Shown here: positions 8,201 to 15,568 of the stretch, one piece after another
Numbering within the stretch: position 1 is the first letter of the stretch
Layout of the letters: the number at the start of each line of letters is the position of its first letter
Assembly: GCA_051871515.1 (NCBI GenBank)
Contig: JBJECY010000025.1
Span: forward strand, 1-17,211
DNA: 17,211 bases
Direction of reading: 5' to 3'
DNA from: SFTJ01 sp051871515
Lineage (GTDB): Bacteria > Bacteroidota > Bacteroidia > Bacteroidales > Muribaculaceae
Made by a program: the position numbers and the translations under genes
Notes under the pieces: generated by a model
What the model was told of the DNA's origin: nothing
The model's input: the letters and a program-made list of their open reading frames with translations, nothing else
The model's database searches: none

Positions 8201-8900
8201 TTATTCACTCTACTATGCCGGATTCGATGTGAAAGACGTGCACATGACCGACCTCATCTCGGGCCGCGAAACCCTCGACGACGTGAACATGATTGTGTTC
8301 TGCGGCGGTTTCTCAAACAGCGACGTGCTTGGCTCAGCTAAAGGATGGGCTGGCGGCATACTTTGGAACGAAAAAGCCAAAGAAACAATCGACCGTTTCT
8401 ATTCGCGTCCCGACACCTTGAGCCTTGGCATTTGCAACGGTTGCCAAGTGATGATTGAGCTTAACCTCATCAACCCAGAATACAGCAGCCGTCCGCGCAT
8501 GGAGCACAACAACAGCCACAAATTTGAGTCAGACTTCCTTGGAGTAACCATCCCTGAAAACAACTCGGTGATGTTTGGTTCGCTTTCTGGCTCTAAGCTT
8601 GGCATCTGGGTGGCTCACGGCGAGGGCAAGTTCAACCTGCCTGAAGGCGTTGACAAATACAACGTGGTGGCACGATACAGCTACAACAGCTATCCAGCCA
8701 ACCCTAATGGCTCGCCTAAAGGCATTGCCGGCATTTGCTCGACCAACGGTCGCCACTTGGCAATGATGCCACACCTTGAACGCGCCATCTTCCCATGGCA
8801 ATGCGCCCATTATCCATCAGCACGAATTGCCGACGAGGTTACACCATGGATTGAAGCTTTTGTAAACGCTCGCAAGTGGATTGAAAACATCAAGAAATAA
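5205..8900 (+). CDS. purL: Phosphoribosylformylglycinamidine synthase, single-chain (PurL-PurQ fusion type)
   Basis: Converts FGAR, glutamine and ATP to FGAM, the fourth step of de novo purine synthesis in the cytosol. The 1231 residues match the large single-chain form, in which the glutaminase is fused to the C-terminus; the E. coli enzyme is slightly longer. Landmarks: NSEHCRHK (164-171) in the linker/active-site region; KAETHN (245-250) of the first AIRS-like ATP domain; a second AIRS-like half from about residue 620 to 950; and a class I glutamine amidotransferase domain from about residue 975. In the latter, the nucleophile elbow GICNG gives Cys1077, and PHLER gives His1190 and Glu1192, so the triad is complete. 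The ATG at 5205 follows a good -7 box and gives the expected N-terminus. A terminator closes the gene at 8949-8991. Confidence 0.97.
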   Translation: MISFFKKGAKTIYAVDSDHALSSSEVEKLQWLFDGATQIHDDVIRGTFVGPRREMITPWSTNAVEITQNMGLSGIARIEEFTETRAKEPAFDKMLQRIYHELNNNTFTITKTPDPIVYIHNMEQYNEQEGLALSAEEIAYLKQLSEKLGRPLTDSEVFGFSQVNSEHCRHKIFNGTFVIDGEEMPVSLFKMIKKTSQENPNKLVSAYKDNVAFVEGPQIEQFAPQNPNKPDYFKVDTIDSVISLKAETHNFPTTVEPFNGAATGSGGEIRDRLGGGRASLPLAGTAVYMTSYPRTQAERAWELCTMPPRPWLYQTPEEILIKASNGASDFGNKFGQPLICGSLLTFEHEEGKEQFAYDKVIMLAGGVGFANKRDAIKGTPKPNEKVVLMGGDNYRIGMGGGAVSSVNTGQYDNSIELNAVQRANPEMQKRVSNVIRALAEAPENPIISIHDHGAGGHLNALSELVEETGGKINIDALPVGDPTLSSKEIIGNESQERMGMVVEEKDLQFIKDIADRERAPFYVVGETTGDDRFVFEQKDGVKPIDLGMKDMFGSSPKTIMTDVTTPRKLKKVKYDHSKVNEYLENLLQLESVACKDWLTNKVDRSITGKIARQQCQGEIQLPLSDCGVVALDFTGTVGIATSIGHAPQAALIDPACGSVLSIAEALTNIAGANLSEGLKSVSLSANWMWPCRNKGEDAALYSAVKACSDFACALGINIPTGKDSLSMTQKYGKKKVLAPGTVIISAAGQVDDVKKTVTPVAANRKSTFYYVDFTNTPMKLGGSAFAQSINFLGNEAPTIASAEYFANTFNAVQALVDGKLLLAAHDVSAGGVITTLLEMTFANVNGGMNIDLSELQANDVVTALFAENPAMVIQVADKNARRVEKILAECGVRFTAIGSNDDERRIMVNYNGQEYLFGIDYLRDLWFKSSYLLDVKQSGAKCAKDRFNNYKKQPIRYCLPKTFTGKAADLGITGYKHGTTGIKAAIIREKGVNGDREMAYSLYYAGFDVKDVHMTDLISGRETLDDVNMIVFCGGFSNSDVLGSAKGWAGGILWNEKAKETIDRFYSRPDTLSLGICNGCQVMIELNLINPEYSSRPRMEHNNSHKFESDFLGVTIPENNSVMFGSLSGSKLGIWVAHGEGKFNLPEGVDKYNVVARYSYNSYPANPNGSPKGIAGICSTNGRHLAMMPHLERAIFPWQCAHYPSARIADEVTPWIEAFVNARKWIENIKK

Positions 8901-8948
8901 TCATCGGCGTTAAGCCTGAAACAAGGCAAACGCTATCTTTTATAATGC

Positions 8949-8991
8949 ACTCAACCGCCTGGCATCACAAGTCGGGCGGTTGAGTATTTTT
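8949..8991 (+). terminator. Rho-independent terminator after purL
   Basis: ACTCAACCGCC (8949-8959) pairs perfectly with GGCGGTTGAGT (8975-8985), an 11-bp stem with a 15-base loop, followed by ATTTTT. It lies about 50 bases after the purL stop codon. It separates purL from purH, which has its own promoter. Confidence 0.88.
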
Positions 8992-9163
8992 AAGTTGCAC
9001 CCAAACTCGCCATTTATCAGCAATCCACCATCAAGCCCTTTTAGGCAGCGCCACACGCCCCCTGCAGCCGCCTTTATAGTGCACCTTTGCAACAAACACA
9101 TTAAAATAATAAAAAATATAAATTTTTAGTGCGACAAAAATTCTATATGTAGGCATTTTTTAA

Positions 9164-9171
9164 TAATTTTG
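9164..9171 (+). promoter_or_regulatory. -7 box of the purH promoter
   Basis: TAATTTTG fits TAnnTTTG and lies 31 bases before the purH ATG. The surrounding bases (TTTTTTAAT, then GCATAGAAT) nearly repeat those around the purL -7 box. No clear -33 TTTG is seen. Confidence 0.65.
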
Positions 9172-9202
9172 CATAGAATTTATAACGCGTATAATTTTCA
9201 TT

Positions 9203-10729
9203 ATGACAGGCAACAAAAAAATTAAAACTGCACTCATTTCTGTCTTCTACAAAGACGGTCTTGAGCAAATTCTTAAGGTATTAAACGAAAATGGTGTGAA
9301 ATTCCTTTCAACTGGAGGCACACAATCATTTATTCAAAGTCTTGGCTACAGCTGCGAAGCAGTAGAAGACCTCACAGGATACCCTTCAATTTTGGGAGGT
9401 AGAGTAAAGACCCTTCACCCAAAGGTGTTTGGAGGCATACTCAACCGCCGCGACAATGAAGGCGACAAAGAGCAAATCGCAAAATACGACATACCCGAAA
9501 TCGACTTGGTAATCGTTGACCTTTACCCATTTGAAGAAACCGTTGCTTCAGGGGCAAGTGACGCCGACATTATCGAGAAAATTGACATTGGCGGCATCTC
9601 GCTCATCCGCGCTGCTGCTAAAAACTACAAAGATGTGGTTATTGTGGCATCAAAAGCCCAATATCAACCTCTTTATGACCGCTTGGTGGCTAACGGCAAC
9701 GCCGAAACCACGCTTGAAGACCGCCGCTGGTTTGCAAAAGAAGCTTTTGCAGTGTCGAGCGCCTACGATTCGCACATCTTCTCTTACTTCGACGAAGACA
9801 ACAACTCAGCACTGCGCCTCGCAATCAACAATCCAAAAGCAATGCGCTACGGCGAGAACCCTCACCAAAAAGGTTTCTTCTTTGGCGATTTCAACGAGAT
9901 GTTCACTCAGCTTCACGGCAAGGAAATTTCTTACAACAATCTCCTCGACATTGACGCAGCTGTGAACCTCATTAGCGACTTCAACGAAACCACATTTGCC
10001 ATCCTCAAGCACAACAACGCATGTGGCCTTGCCTCGCGCGACACTGTGCTGCAAGCATGGAAAGATGCCCTCGCCGGCGACCCGGTTTCAGCATTCGGTG
10101 GCGTGCTCATCACCAACACCACCATTGACGAAGCAACAGCTCAAGAGATTAACAAAATCTTCTTTGAAGTGTGCATTGCCCCAGCCTACACACCTGAGGC
10201 GCTTAGCATACTTGAACAAAAGAAGAACCGCATAATCTTGGTTATCAAGCCCTTCAATCGCCCCAACACTCAGGTTCGCACCTGTCTCAACGGCGCATTG
10301 GTGCAAGAGCGTGACAACCACGTTGAAACTCCACAAGAGCTTAAGCAAGCCACTGAAAAGGCTGTAAGCCCCGAGCAAATTGACGACCTGCTCTTTGCCA
10401 ACAAGATTGTTAAGCACAGCAAGAGCAACGCCATTGTGCTTGCCAAAAACAAGCAGCTCATTGCAAGCGGCATTGGTCAGACATCGCGTGTTGATGCACT
10501 TAAGCAAGCCATCGAGAAGGCCCACAGCTTCAACTTCAGCCTTCAAGATGCAGTGATGGCATCTGACGCTTTCTTCCCATTTGCCGACTGTGTTGAGATT
10601 GCCAACAAAGCAGGTATCACAGCCGTGATACAGCCGGGTGGAAGTATTCGCGACAACGAAACAATTGATTATTGCAACAAAAATGGCGTGGCAATGGTTA
10701 TGACAGGCATACGCCACTTTAAGCACTAA
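9203..10729 (+). CDS. purH: Bifunctional AICAR transformylase / IMP cyclohydrolase
   Basis: Catalyses the last two steps to IMP: formyl transfer from 10-formyl-THF to AICAR, then ring closure of FAICAR. The 508 residues are typical of the Bacteroidales enzyme. The N-terminal MGS-like cyclohydrolase domain (about 1-150) shows STGGT (36-40) and GGRVKTLHP (65-73, with the conserved Lys69). The transformylase domain follows and shows KHNNACG (269-275), whose Lys and His are the catalytic pair, then VSAFGG, SDAFFPF and, near the end, AVIQPGGS. The C-terminus GIRHFKH is the usual one. The start is fixed by the -7 box 31 bases upstream. No terminator is seen before mreB, 60 bases on, so read-through into the cell-shape genes is likely. 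Confidence 0.97.
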   Translation: MTGNKKIKTALISVFYKDGLEQILKVLNENGVKFLSTGGTQSFIQSLGYSCEAVEDLTGYPSILGGRVKTLHPKVFGGILNRRDNEGDKEQIAKYDIPEIDLVIVDLYPFEETVASGASDADIIEKIDIGGISLIRAAAKNYKDVVIVASKAQYQPLYDRLVANGNAETTLEDRRWFAKEAFAVSSAYDSHIFSYFDEDNNSALRLAINNPKAMRYGENPHQKGFFFGDFNEMFTQLHGKEISYNNLLDIDAAVNLISDFNETTFAILKHNNACGLASRDTVLQAWKDALAGDPVSAFGGVLITNTTIDEATAQEINKIFFEVCIAPAYTPEALSILEQKKNRIILVIKPFNRPNTQVRTCLNGALVQERDNHVETPQELKQATEKAVSPEQIDDLLFANKIVKHSKSNAIVLAKNKQLIASGIGQTSRVDALKQAIEKAHSFNFSLQDAVMASDAFFPFADCVEIANKAGITAVIQPGGSIRDNETIDYCNKNGVAMVMTGIRHFKH

Positions 10730-10789
10730 TCGCTACGAGTAAACAATAGAGTTTAAATTTTAAAAAGATTTTTATTTTATCACCTATTT

Positions 10790-11809
10790 ATGGGAATATT
10801 CTCATTGACAAAAGAAATAGCTATTGACTTAGGAACAGCCAATACGCTCATCATCCACAATGACAAGATTGTGATTGATGAACCATCTATAGTAGCATTA
10901 GACAGCCGCACCGGCAAACTCATTGCCGTGGGAAAAGAGGCTCGTCAGATGCAAGGTAAGGAGCCTGAAGGCATCCGCACCGTTCGCCCCCTTCGCAAAG
11001 GCGTTATTGCCGACTTCAACGCAGCCGAGCTGATGATACGCGGACTTGTGAAAAAAGCCAGTTCAAAGAGCAACTGGTTTGCTCCATCGCTTCGCATGGT
11101 GGTGGGCATTCCCTCGGGCGCCTCTGAAGTTGAAATACGTGCCGTGCGCGACTCATCGGACCACGCCGGCGGACGCGACGTGTATATGATTTACGAGCCA
11201 ATGGCTGCTGCACTTGGCATCGGACTCGACGTTGAAGCCCCTGAAGGCAACATGATTGTTGACATAGGCGGCGGCAGCTCAGAGATTGCTGTGATTTCAC
11301 TTGGCGGCATTGTGAGCAACAAGAGCATTCAGATTGCCGGCGACGACCTAACCGAAGACATTCGTGAGCACATGCGCCGCGCACACAATCTGCGTGTGGG
11401 CGAACGCACTGCCGAACAAATAAAAATCAACGTAGGCTCGGCTCTCACCGAACTCGAGAACCCACCCGAAGACTACATTGTGCGCGGTCCTAACCAAGTA
11501 ACTGCACTCCCTCTTGAGGTGCCGGTTTCTTATCAGGAAGTGTGCCACTGCATTGAGAAGACAATCTCAAAGATTGAAGCTGCCGTGCTGAGCGCACTTG
11601 AGCAAACCCCATCAGAGCTTTATACCGACATCGTGAAAAACGGTATTTATCTTGCTGGTGGTGGCGCTCTCATCCGCGGTCTCGACAAGCGTTTTACCGA
11701 CAAAATCGGTATTAAGTTCCATATCGCCGAAGACCCTCTGCTCTCTGTGGCAAAGGGTACAGGAGTTGCGCTTAAAAACATCAAGCGCTTCAACTTCCTC
11801 ATTCGCTGA
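10790..11809 (+). CDS. mreB: Rod shape-determining protein MreB (actin homologue)
   Basis: MreB forms membrane-bound filaments that guide the lateral peptidoglycan machinery. The 339 residues are the normal length. The actin-fold motifs are all present: phosphate 1, DLGTANT (13-19); the catalytic Glu136 in YEPMAAALG; phosphate 2, DIGGGSS (158-164); and the adenosine motif, GIYLAGGGALI (285-295). The N-terminal GIFSLTKEI resembles the short membrane-facing segment of the family. It stands 60 bases after purH with no terminator and no TAnnTTTG box between, so it is probably transcribed at least partly from the purH promoter. A hairpin follows it, 144 bases before the start of mreC. Confidence 0.97.
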   Translation: MGIFSLTKEIAIDLGTANTLIIHNDKIVIDEPSIVALDSRTGKLIAVGKEARQMQGKEPEGIRTVRPLRKGVIADFNAAELMIRGLVKKASSKSNWFAPSLRMVVGIPSGASEVEIRAVRDSSDHAGGRDVYMIYEPMAAALGIGLDVEAPEGNMIVDIGGGSSEIAVISLGGIVSNKSIQIAGDDLTEDIREHMRRAHNLRVGERTAEQIKINVGSALTELENPPEDYIVRGPNQVTALPLEVPVSYQEVCHCIEKTISKIEAAVLSALEQTPSELYTDIVKNGIYLAGGGALIRGLDKRFTDKIGIKFHIAEDPLLSVAKGTGVALKNIKRFNFLIR

Positions 11810-11841
11810 TAACGCAAGGAGCTTACACCTTAGTTAATAAT

Positions 11842-11908
11842 ATACCCACAAGAAGGCTTTGATTTTTCATTGCCTTCTCGTGTGTATCTAATGGGTTTTA
11901 GTTTTTTT
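11842..11908 (+). terminator. Imperfect hairpin between mreB and mreC (possible attenuator)
   Basis: AGAAGGC (11851-11857) pairs with GCCTTCT (11872-11878) around a 14-base loop. After one mismatch CAC/GTG continues the stem, and after another ATAC/GTAT (11842-11845 with 11884-11887). A run of seven T (11902-11908) follows, but about 14 bases past the stem, farther than in a textbook terminator. Since mreC, mreD and mrdA have no obvious promoter of their own, this could be a partial terminator or an RNA-processing site that lowers expression after mreB. Confidence 0.45.
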
Positions 11909-11953
11909 ACTCATCCACATCATTCTTTTTTCCGCTCCCCACCCAACTGTTAA

Positions 11954-12808
11954 GTGAAAGAACTACTAAATTTTCTCATAAAACATAGTCAATGGCTTGT
12001 ATTCATCTTCTACGTGTTTATAAGCTGTTACTTGCTGTTCCACAATAACCCCTATCAGCAGCATGTCTATCTCACGTCGGCCAACGCCGTGAGCGCATCT
12101 GTTTATCAGGGCATGAGCACCGTTACTTCATATTTCAACTTGCGTGACATCAACGAGGACTTGCAAGAGCGCAACGCCCTGCTCGAGATGGAAGTAATAA
12201 ACCTGCGCAACCAAGTGAACAACCTGCAACTGCTCTCCGACTCCACCGCCATGCCATCAAACATCAATCAATATGAGTTTATCACGGCACGAGTCATAAG
12301 CAACAGCATCTCGTCGGCACAAAACTACATCACCATCAACCGCGGCGAGAGCGACGGATTGCGCCCCGAAATGGGTATTGTGAACCAAAACGGTATCGTA
12401 GGAACAGTGGATGTGGTTGGCAAACATTTTTCGCGCGTCATCTCGTTGCTCAACAGCAACTTCCGCCTGTCGTGCAAAGTGAAAGGCAGCGACTCGTTTG
12501 GCAGTCTGGTGTGGGACGGCAAAAGCCCCTATCATGCTGTTCTTGAAGAGATGCCTCGCCATGTGAAGTATCATCGCGGCGACACCATTGTCACCAGCGG
12601 TTACTCATCAGTGTTCCCCGAGGGAATCATTGTGGGCACCATCGAAAGCGACAAAAAAGAAGTGTCAGACAACTTCATCTCGCTTCGCATAAAGCTCACC
12701 ACCGACTTCACCCAGCTGAGCACCGTGAGAGCAATAAAGAGCGACATCAAAGCCGAGATTGACGCTCTCGACATCAATAACGACCAAAGAGAGGAGGATA
12801 GCAAATGA
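11954..12808 (+). CDS. mreC: Rod shape-determining protein MreC
   Basis: MreC is a periplasmic scaffold of the elongasome that binds and activates PBP2. The 284-residue protein has a short cytosolic start, one membrane helix (about 14-29), a coiled coil (about 64-93) and a two-part beta domain (about 105-265) containing NRGESDGLRPEMGIVNQNGIVG and the late SGYSSVFPEGIIVG, both typical. The start is GTG at 11954: an in-frame TAA stands immediately before it, and the next in-frame Met is residue 54, after the membrane helix, so no other start keeps the anchor. Its TGA overlaps the mreD ATG (ATGA at 12805-12808), implying coupled translation. Confidence 0.95.
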   Translation: MKELLNFLIKHSQWLVFIFYVFISCYLLFHNNPYQQHVYLTSANAVSASVYQGMSTVTSYFNLRDINEDLQERNALLEMEVINLRNQVNNLQLLSDSTAMPSNINQYEFITARVISNSISSAQNYITINRGESDGLRPEMGIVNQNGIVGTVDVVGKHFSRVISLLNSNFRLSCKVKGSDSFGSLVWDGKSPYHAVLEEMPRHVKYHRGDTIVTSGYSSVFPEGIIVGTIESDKKEVSDNFISLRIKLTTDFTQLSTVRAIKSDIKAEIDALDINNDQREEDSK

Positions 12809-13323
12809 CGCGTAACGTACTACAATTTGTGGCGCTGTTTTTCATAATGGTCTTGGCACAAGCCATTTGCAGCAAAATTTGCCTTTTCAACATTGCTGTG
12901 CCCATCATCTTCATCTATTTCCTGGTGAGATTGCCCATCAGCATTGGCGTGAATTGGATGATGACCATTGCATTCCTCTTAGGTCTCACCATCGATGTCT
13001 TCAACAACACTCAAGGAATGAATGCGCTCTCGTGCGTGATACTTGCCATATTGAGACGCCCCATCTTCAGGCTCTACTCCCCTCGCGAGGACGACCTCAC
13101 CGACACCATCCCATCAATCAACTCATTGGGACTGAGCGTCTTTTTCAGATATATGAGCACACTTACTGTGATTTACTGCACTTTGCTGTTCTCAATTCAG
13201 GCATTCTCAATCATGAACATCTCGCTCACATTGCAGCGAATAGTGGCAAGCAGTATTCTCAGCATCATATTAATTTTAGGTTTCGACAGTTTAGCAGTAT
13301 CGCATCGTGAGAAAAGACTATAG
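12805..13323 (+). CDS. mreD: Rod shape-determining protein MreD
   Basis: MreD is a small polytopic inner-membrane protein of the elongasome. The 172-residue sequence is strongly hydrophobic with about five membrane segments: residues near 7-25, 28-50, 52-66, 110-135 and 145-163. Sequence motifs are weak, as usual for MreD, so the call rests on topology, size and position between mreC and mrdA. One feature usual for the family is the acidic/Asn residue group after the third helix (LTIDVFNNTQGMNAL). It overlaps mreC by four bases at its start and mrdA by 17 bases at its end. Confidence 0.92.
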   Translation: MTRNVLQFVALFFIMVLAQAICSKICLFNIAVPIIFIYFLVRLPISIGVNWMMTIAFLLGLTIDVFNNTQGMNALSCVILAILRRPIFRLYSPREDDLTDTIPSINSLGLSVFFRYMSTLTVIYCTLLFSIQAFSIMNISLTLQRIVASSILSIILILGFDSLAVSHREKRL

Positions 13324-15241
13324 GTTAGAACGACGTAAATATGTGATTGGCGGATTCATCACGTTGCTGGTAATCATTTACATTATCAGGCTCTTTGACC
13401 TGCAAGTGTGCGACAGCACATACAAAGAGAATGCTGATAGCAACGCCTTCATGAAGAAAACCATCTATCCCTCGCGCGGATTCATCTACGACCGCAATGG
13501 GCGTTTGGTGGTTTTCAACCAACCTGCCTACGACGTTGTGCTAATTCCGCGCGACGTGCAACCGTTTGACACCATAGACTTTTGTAACACTCTGCGCATC
13601 ACACGCGAAGAGTTTGACCAGCGCATGGCCGACCTGAAGAACCCAAAGAAGAATCCCAACTATTCTTCTTATTCGCAACAGACTTTCATAACCCACCTAT
13701 CGGCACAAGACTATGGCCGACTGCAAGAAAAGCTATATCGCTTCCCTGGCTTTTTCATACAAAAACGCATTCTTAGGCAATACAACTATTGCAATGCCGC
13801 CAACGTGCTTGGCAACATTCGCGAGGTTAACCAAAGCGACCTTGAAAACGACGATTATTATCGTCCGGGCGACTACACCGGCGACTTGGGCATAGAAAAA
13901 AGTTATGAAAAAGAGTTGCGCGGACGCAAAGGCGTGGAAATACTCATTCGCGATGCGTGCGGCAAAATCAAGGGCAGCTACGACGGCGGCAGCCACGACA
14001 TTGCGCCCATCTCAGGCAAAGACCTCACTTTGAGCATCGACATAGAATTGCAAAAATATGGCGAAGAACTCATGCGCAACAAAAAAGGCGCCATAGTGGC
14101 CATTGAGCCAGAAACCGGCGAAGTGCTCGCTTTGGTTTCGAGCCCCACCTACAACCCCATGTTGCTTGTGGGTCGCGAACGCGGCAAGAACTATCGCAAG
14201 TTGGTAAACGACAAGCTCAATCCGCTCTACGACCGCTCAATCATGGCAGCCTATCCGCCCGGTTCAACTTTCAAGCCCACGCAAGGACTCATCCTGAGGC
14301 AAGAAGGCATAGTCACCACTGGCACGCAATTTCCGTGTTATCACGGTTACATCTCAGGGCGTTTGAAAGTGGGATGCCACGGCCACGCATCGCCCATTGC
14401 GCTCAAACCAGCCATTCAAACTTCGTGCAACGCCTATTTCTGCTGGGGATTCAAGAGCATGATTGACCGCAAAAGCAAATACGGCTCAGTGTCAAAAGCA
14501 TTTGAAGTGTGGAAAAACCACATGGTAACAATGGGTTACGGCTATCGTCTGGGCATTGACCTGCCAAGCGAAAGCCGCGGCTTCATCCCCAACAGCGAGT
14601 TCTACGACAAAGTATATGGACAAAACCATTGGCGAGCCAACACGGTGATTTCAATAGCCATTGGCCAGGGCGAAATACTTGCCACGCCATTGCAGATAGC
14701 CAACCTGTGTGCCACCATTGCCAACCGAGGCTATTACTATACCCCTCATGTGGTGAAAGCCATTCAAGGCAAGAAAATCGACAAGAAATACTACGAGCGC
14801 CACACCCCGTCAATCAGCAGCAACTTCTATCAAGAGATTGTTGAAGGCATGCGCATGGCGGTGACTGGCGGTACTTGCCGTGCTGCCACATTCAACGATG
14901 TGTTGGTGTGCGGCAAAACAGGTACGGCACAAAACCCTCACGGCAAAGACCACTCGGCATTCATGGGATTTGCGCCTATGGACCATCCCAAAATTGCCAT
15001 TGCCGTATATGTTGAGAACGCCGGTTTTGGTGCCACCTATGGCGTGCCCATTGGTTCACTTATGATGGAAAAATACCTCACCGGCGAGGTTAAGCGAACC
15101 GAGCTTGAGCAACGCATGATGAATGCCAACACCATCTCTTACAGCGGTGTTCGCCGTCAGTATCAATCGGCCGATAAACCTGCCGAATCAACCGAATCGG
15201 GCGAAAACAAAGATGCATCAACTTCTGAGCAACAACAATAA
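13307..15241 (+). CDS. mrdA: Penicillin-binding protein 2 (elongasome transpeptidase)
   Basis: A class B monofunctional transpeptidase that cross-links lateral-wall peptidoglycan; it works with MreC/MreD and a RodA glycosyltransferase. The 644 residues carry one N-terminal membrane helix (about 13-30), the pedestal/dimerisation region beginning at RGFIYDRNG, and the transpeptidase domain with all three motifs: STFK (nucleophile Ser320, Lys323), SCN (373-375) and KTG (537-539). It ends in a polar Glu/Ser/Gln-rich tail. The start is GTG at 13307, inside the end of mreD; it gives the expected RKDYRLERRKYVIGG N-terminus, and no ATG would keep the helix intact. rodA, which often follows, is absent here; a UPF0237 gene begins four bases after the stop. 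Confidence 0.96.
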   Translation: MRKDYRLERRKYVIGGFITLLVIIYIIRLFDLQVCDSTYKENADSNAFMKKTIYPSRGFIYDRNGRLVVFNQPAYDVVLIPRDVQPFDTIDFCNTLRITREEFDQRMADLKNPKKNPNYSSYSQQTFITHLSAQDYGRLQEKLYRFPGFFIQKRILRQYNYCNAANVLGNIREVNQSDLENDDYYRPGDYTGDLGIEKSYEKELRGRKGVEILIRDACGKIKGSYDGGSHDIAPISGKDLTLSIDIELQKYGEELMRNKKGAIVAIEPETGEVLALVSSPTYNPMLLVGRERGKNYRKLVNDKLNPLYDRSIMAAYPPGSTFKPTQGLILRQEGIVTTGTQFPCYHGYISGRLKVGCHGHASPIALKPAIQTSCNAYFCWGFKSMIDRKSKYGSVSKAFEVWKNHMVTMGYGYRLGIDLPSESRGFIPNSEFYDKVYGQNHWRANTVISIAIGQGEILATPLQIANLCATIANRGYYYTPHVVKAIQGKKIDKKYYERHTPSISSNFYQEIVEGMRMAVTGGTCRAATFNDVLVCGKTGTAQNPHGKDHSAFMGFAPMDHPKIAIAVYVENAGFGATYGVPIGSLMMEKYLTGEVKRTELEQRMMNANTISYSGVRRQYQSADKPAESTESGENKDASTSEQQQ

Positions 15242-15245
15242 GAAA

Positions 15246-15518
15246 ATGAAAAAAGTAATAATCAGTGTTTTAGGTAAAGACAAAGTGGGCATTATTGCAA
15301 AAGTGTGCAACTATCTTGCCCAAGAAGGCATCAGCGTGATGGATATCTCTCAAACCATTGTGCAAGGATACTTCAACATGATGATGATTGTTGATATGTC
15401 AGCATCAAAGATTCAACTTCAAGAGCTGCAAAAAGGCATGGACCAGATTGGCGAGCAAATTGGCGTTCAAATAAAGTGCCAACGTGAAGAAATCTTCAAC
15501 AAAATGCACCGCATTTAA
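15246..15518 (+). CDS. UPF0237 family ACT-domain protein
   Basis: The 90-residue product is a single ACT domain of the UPF0237 family: a small cytosolic fold that usually binds amino acids or mediates pairing with a partner protein. The LGKDKVGIIAKV stretch (9-20) is the typical first strand-loop-helix of GcvR-like ACT domains, and GYFNMMMIVDMS the later strands. I chose the ATG at 15246, four bases after the mrdA stop. The frame is open further upstream (an ATG at 15123), but that part lies wholly inside mrdA in another frame and is not ACT-like. The pair UPF0237 then UPF0210 is conserved in many Gram-positives and other bacteria (SP0238 and SP0239 in pneumococcus, from memory), which supports both calls. 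The ligand and role are unknown. Confidence 0.93.
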   Translation: MKKVIISVLGKDKVGIIAKVCNYLAQEGISVMDISQTIVQGYFNMMMIVDMSASKIQLQELQKGMDQIGEQIGVQIKCQREEIFNKMHRI

Positions 15519-15568
15519 CACATGTGGGGCGTGGTCTTCAACACACCATAAGGTAAAAAAATTGAACT

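Larger units (their letters stand above)
8901..9202. other. Intergenic region purL-purH
   Basis: The 302 bases hold the purL terminator at the left and the purH promoter at the right. Between them (about 8995-9150) there is no open frame of note; the first part is C-rich and the part near purH is very AT-rich. I see no riboswitch-like fold, though a purine aptamer cannot be excluded by eye. Confidence 0.7.

Noticed and set aside
10088..10726. - strand open frame of 212 codons opposite purH
   Set aside because: Antisense shadow of a well-matched enzyme gene, Cys/His/Val-rich with no domain.
15123..15245. Upstream extension of the UPF0237 gene to the ATG at 15123
   Set aside because: The extra 41 codons lie entirely within the mrdA coding region in another frame and do not resemble the family, whose proteins are about 90 residues.
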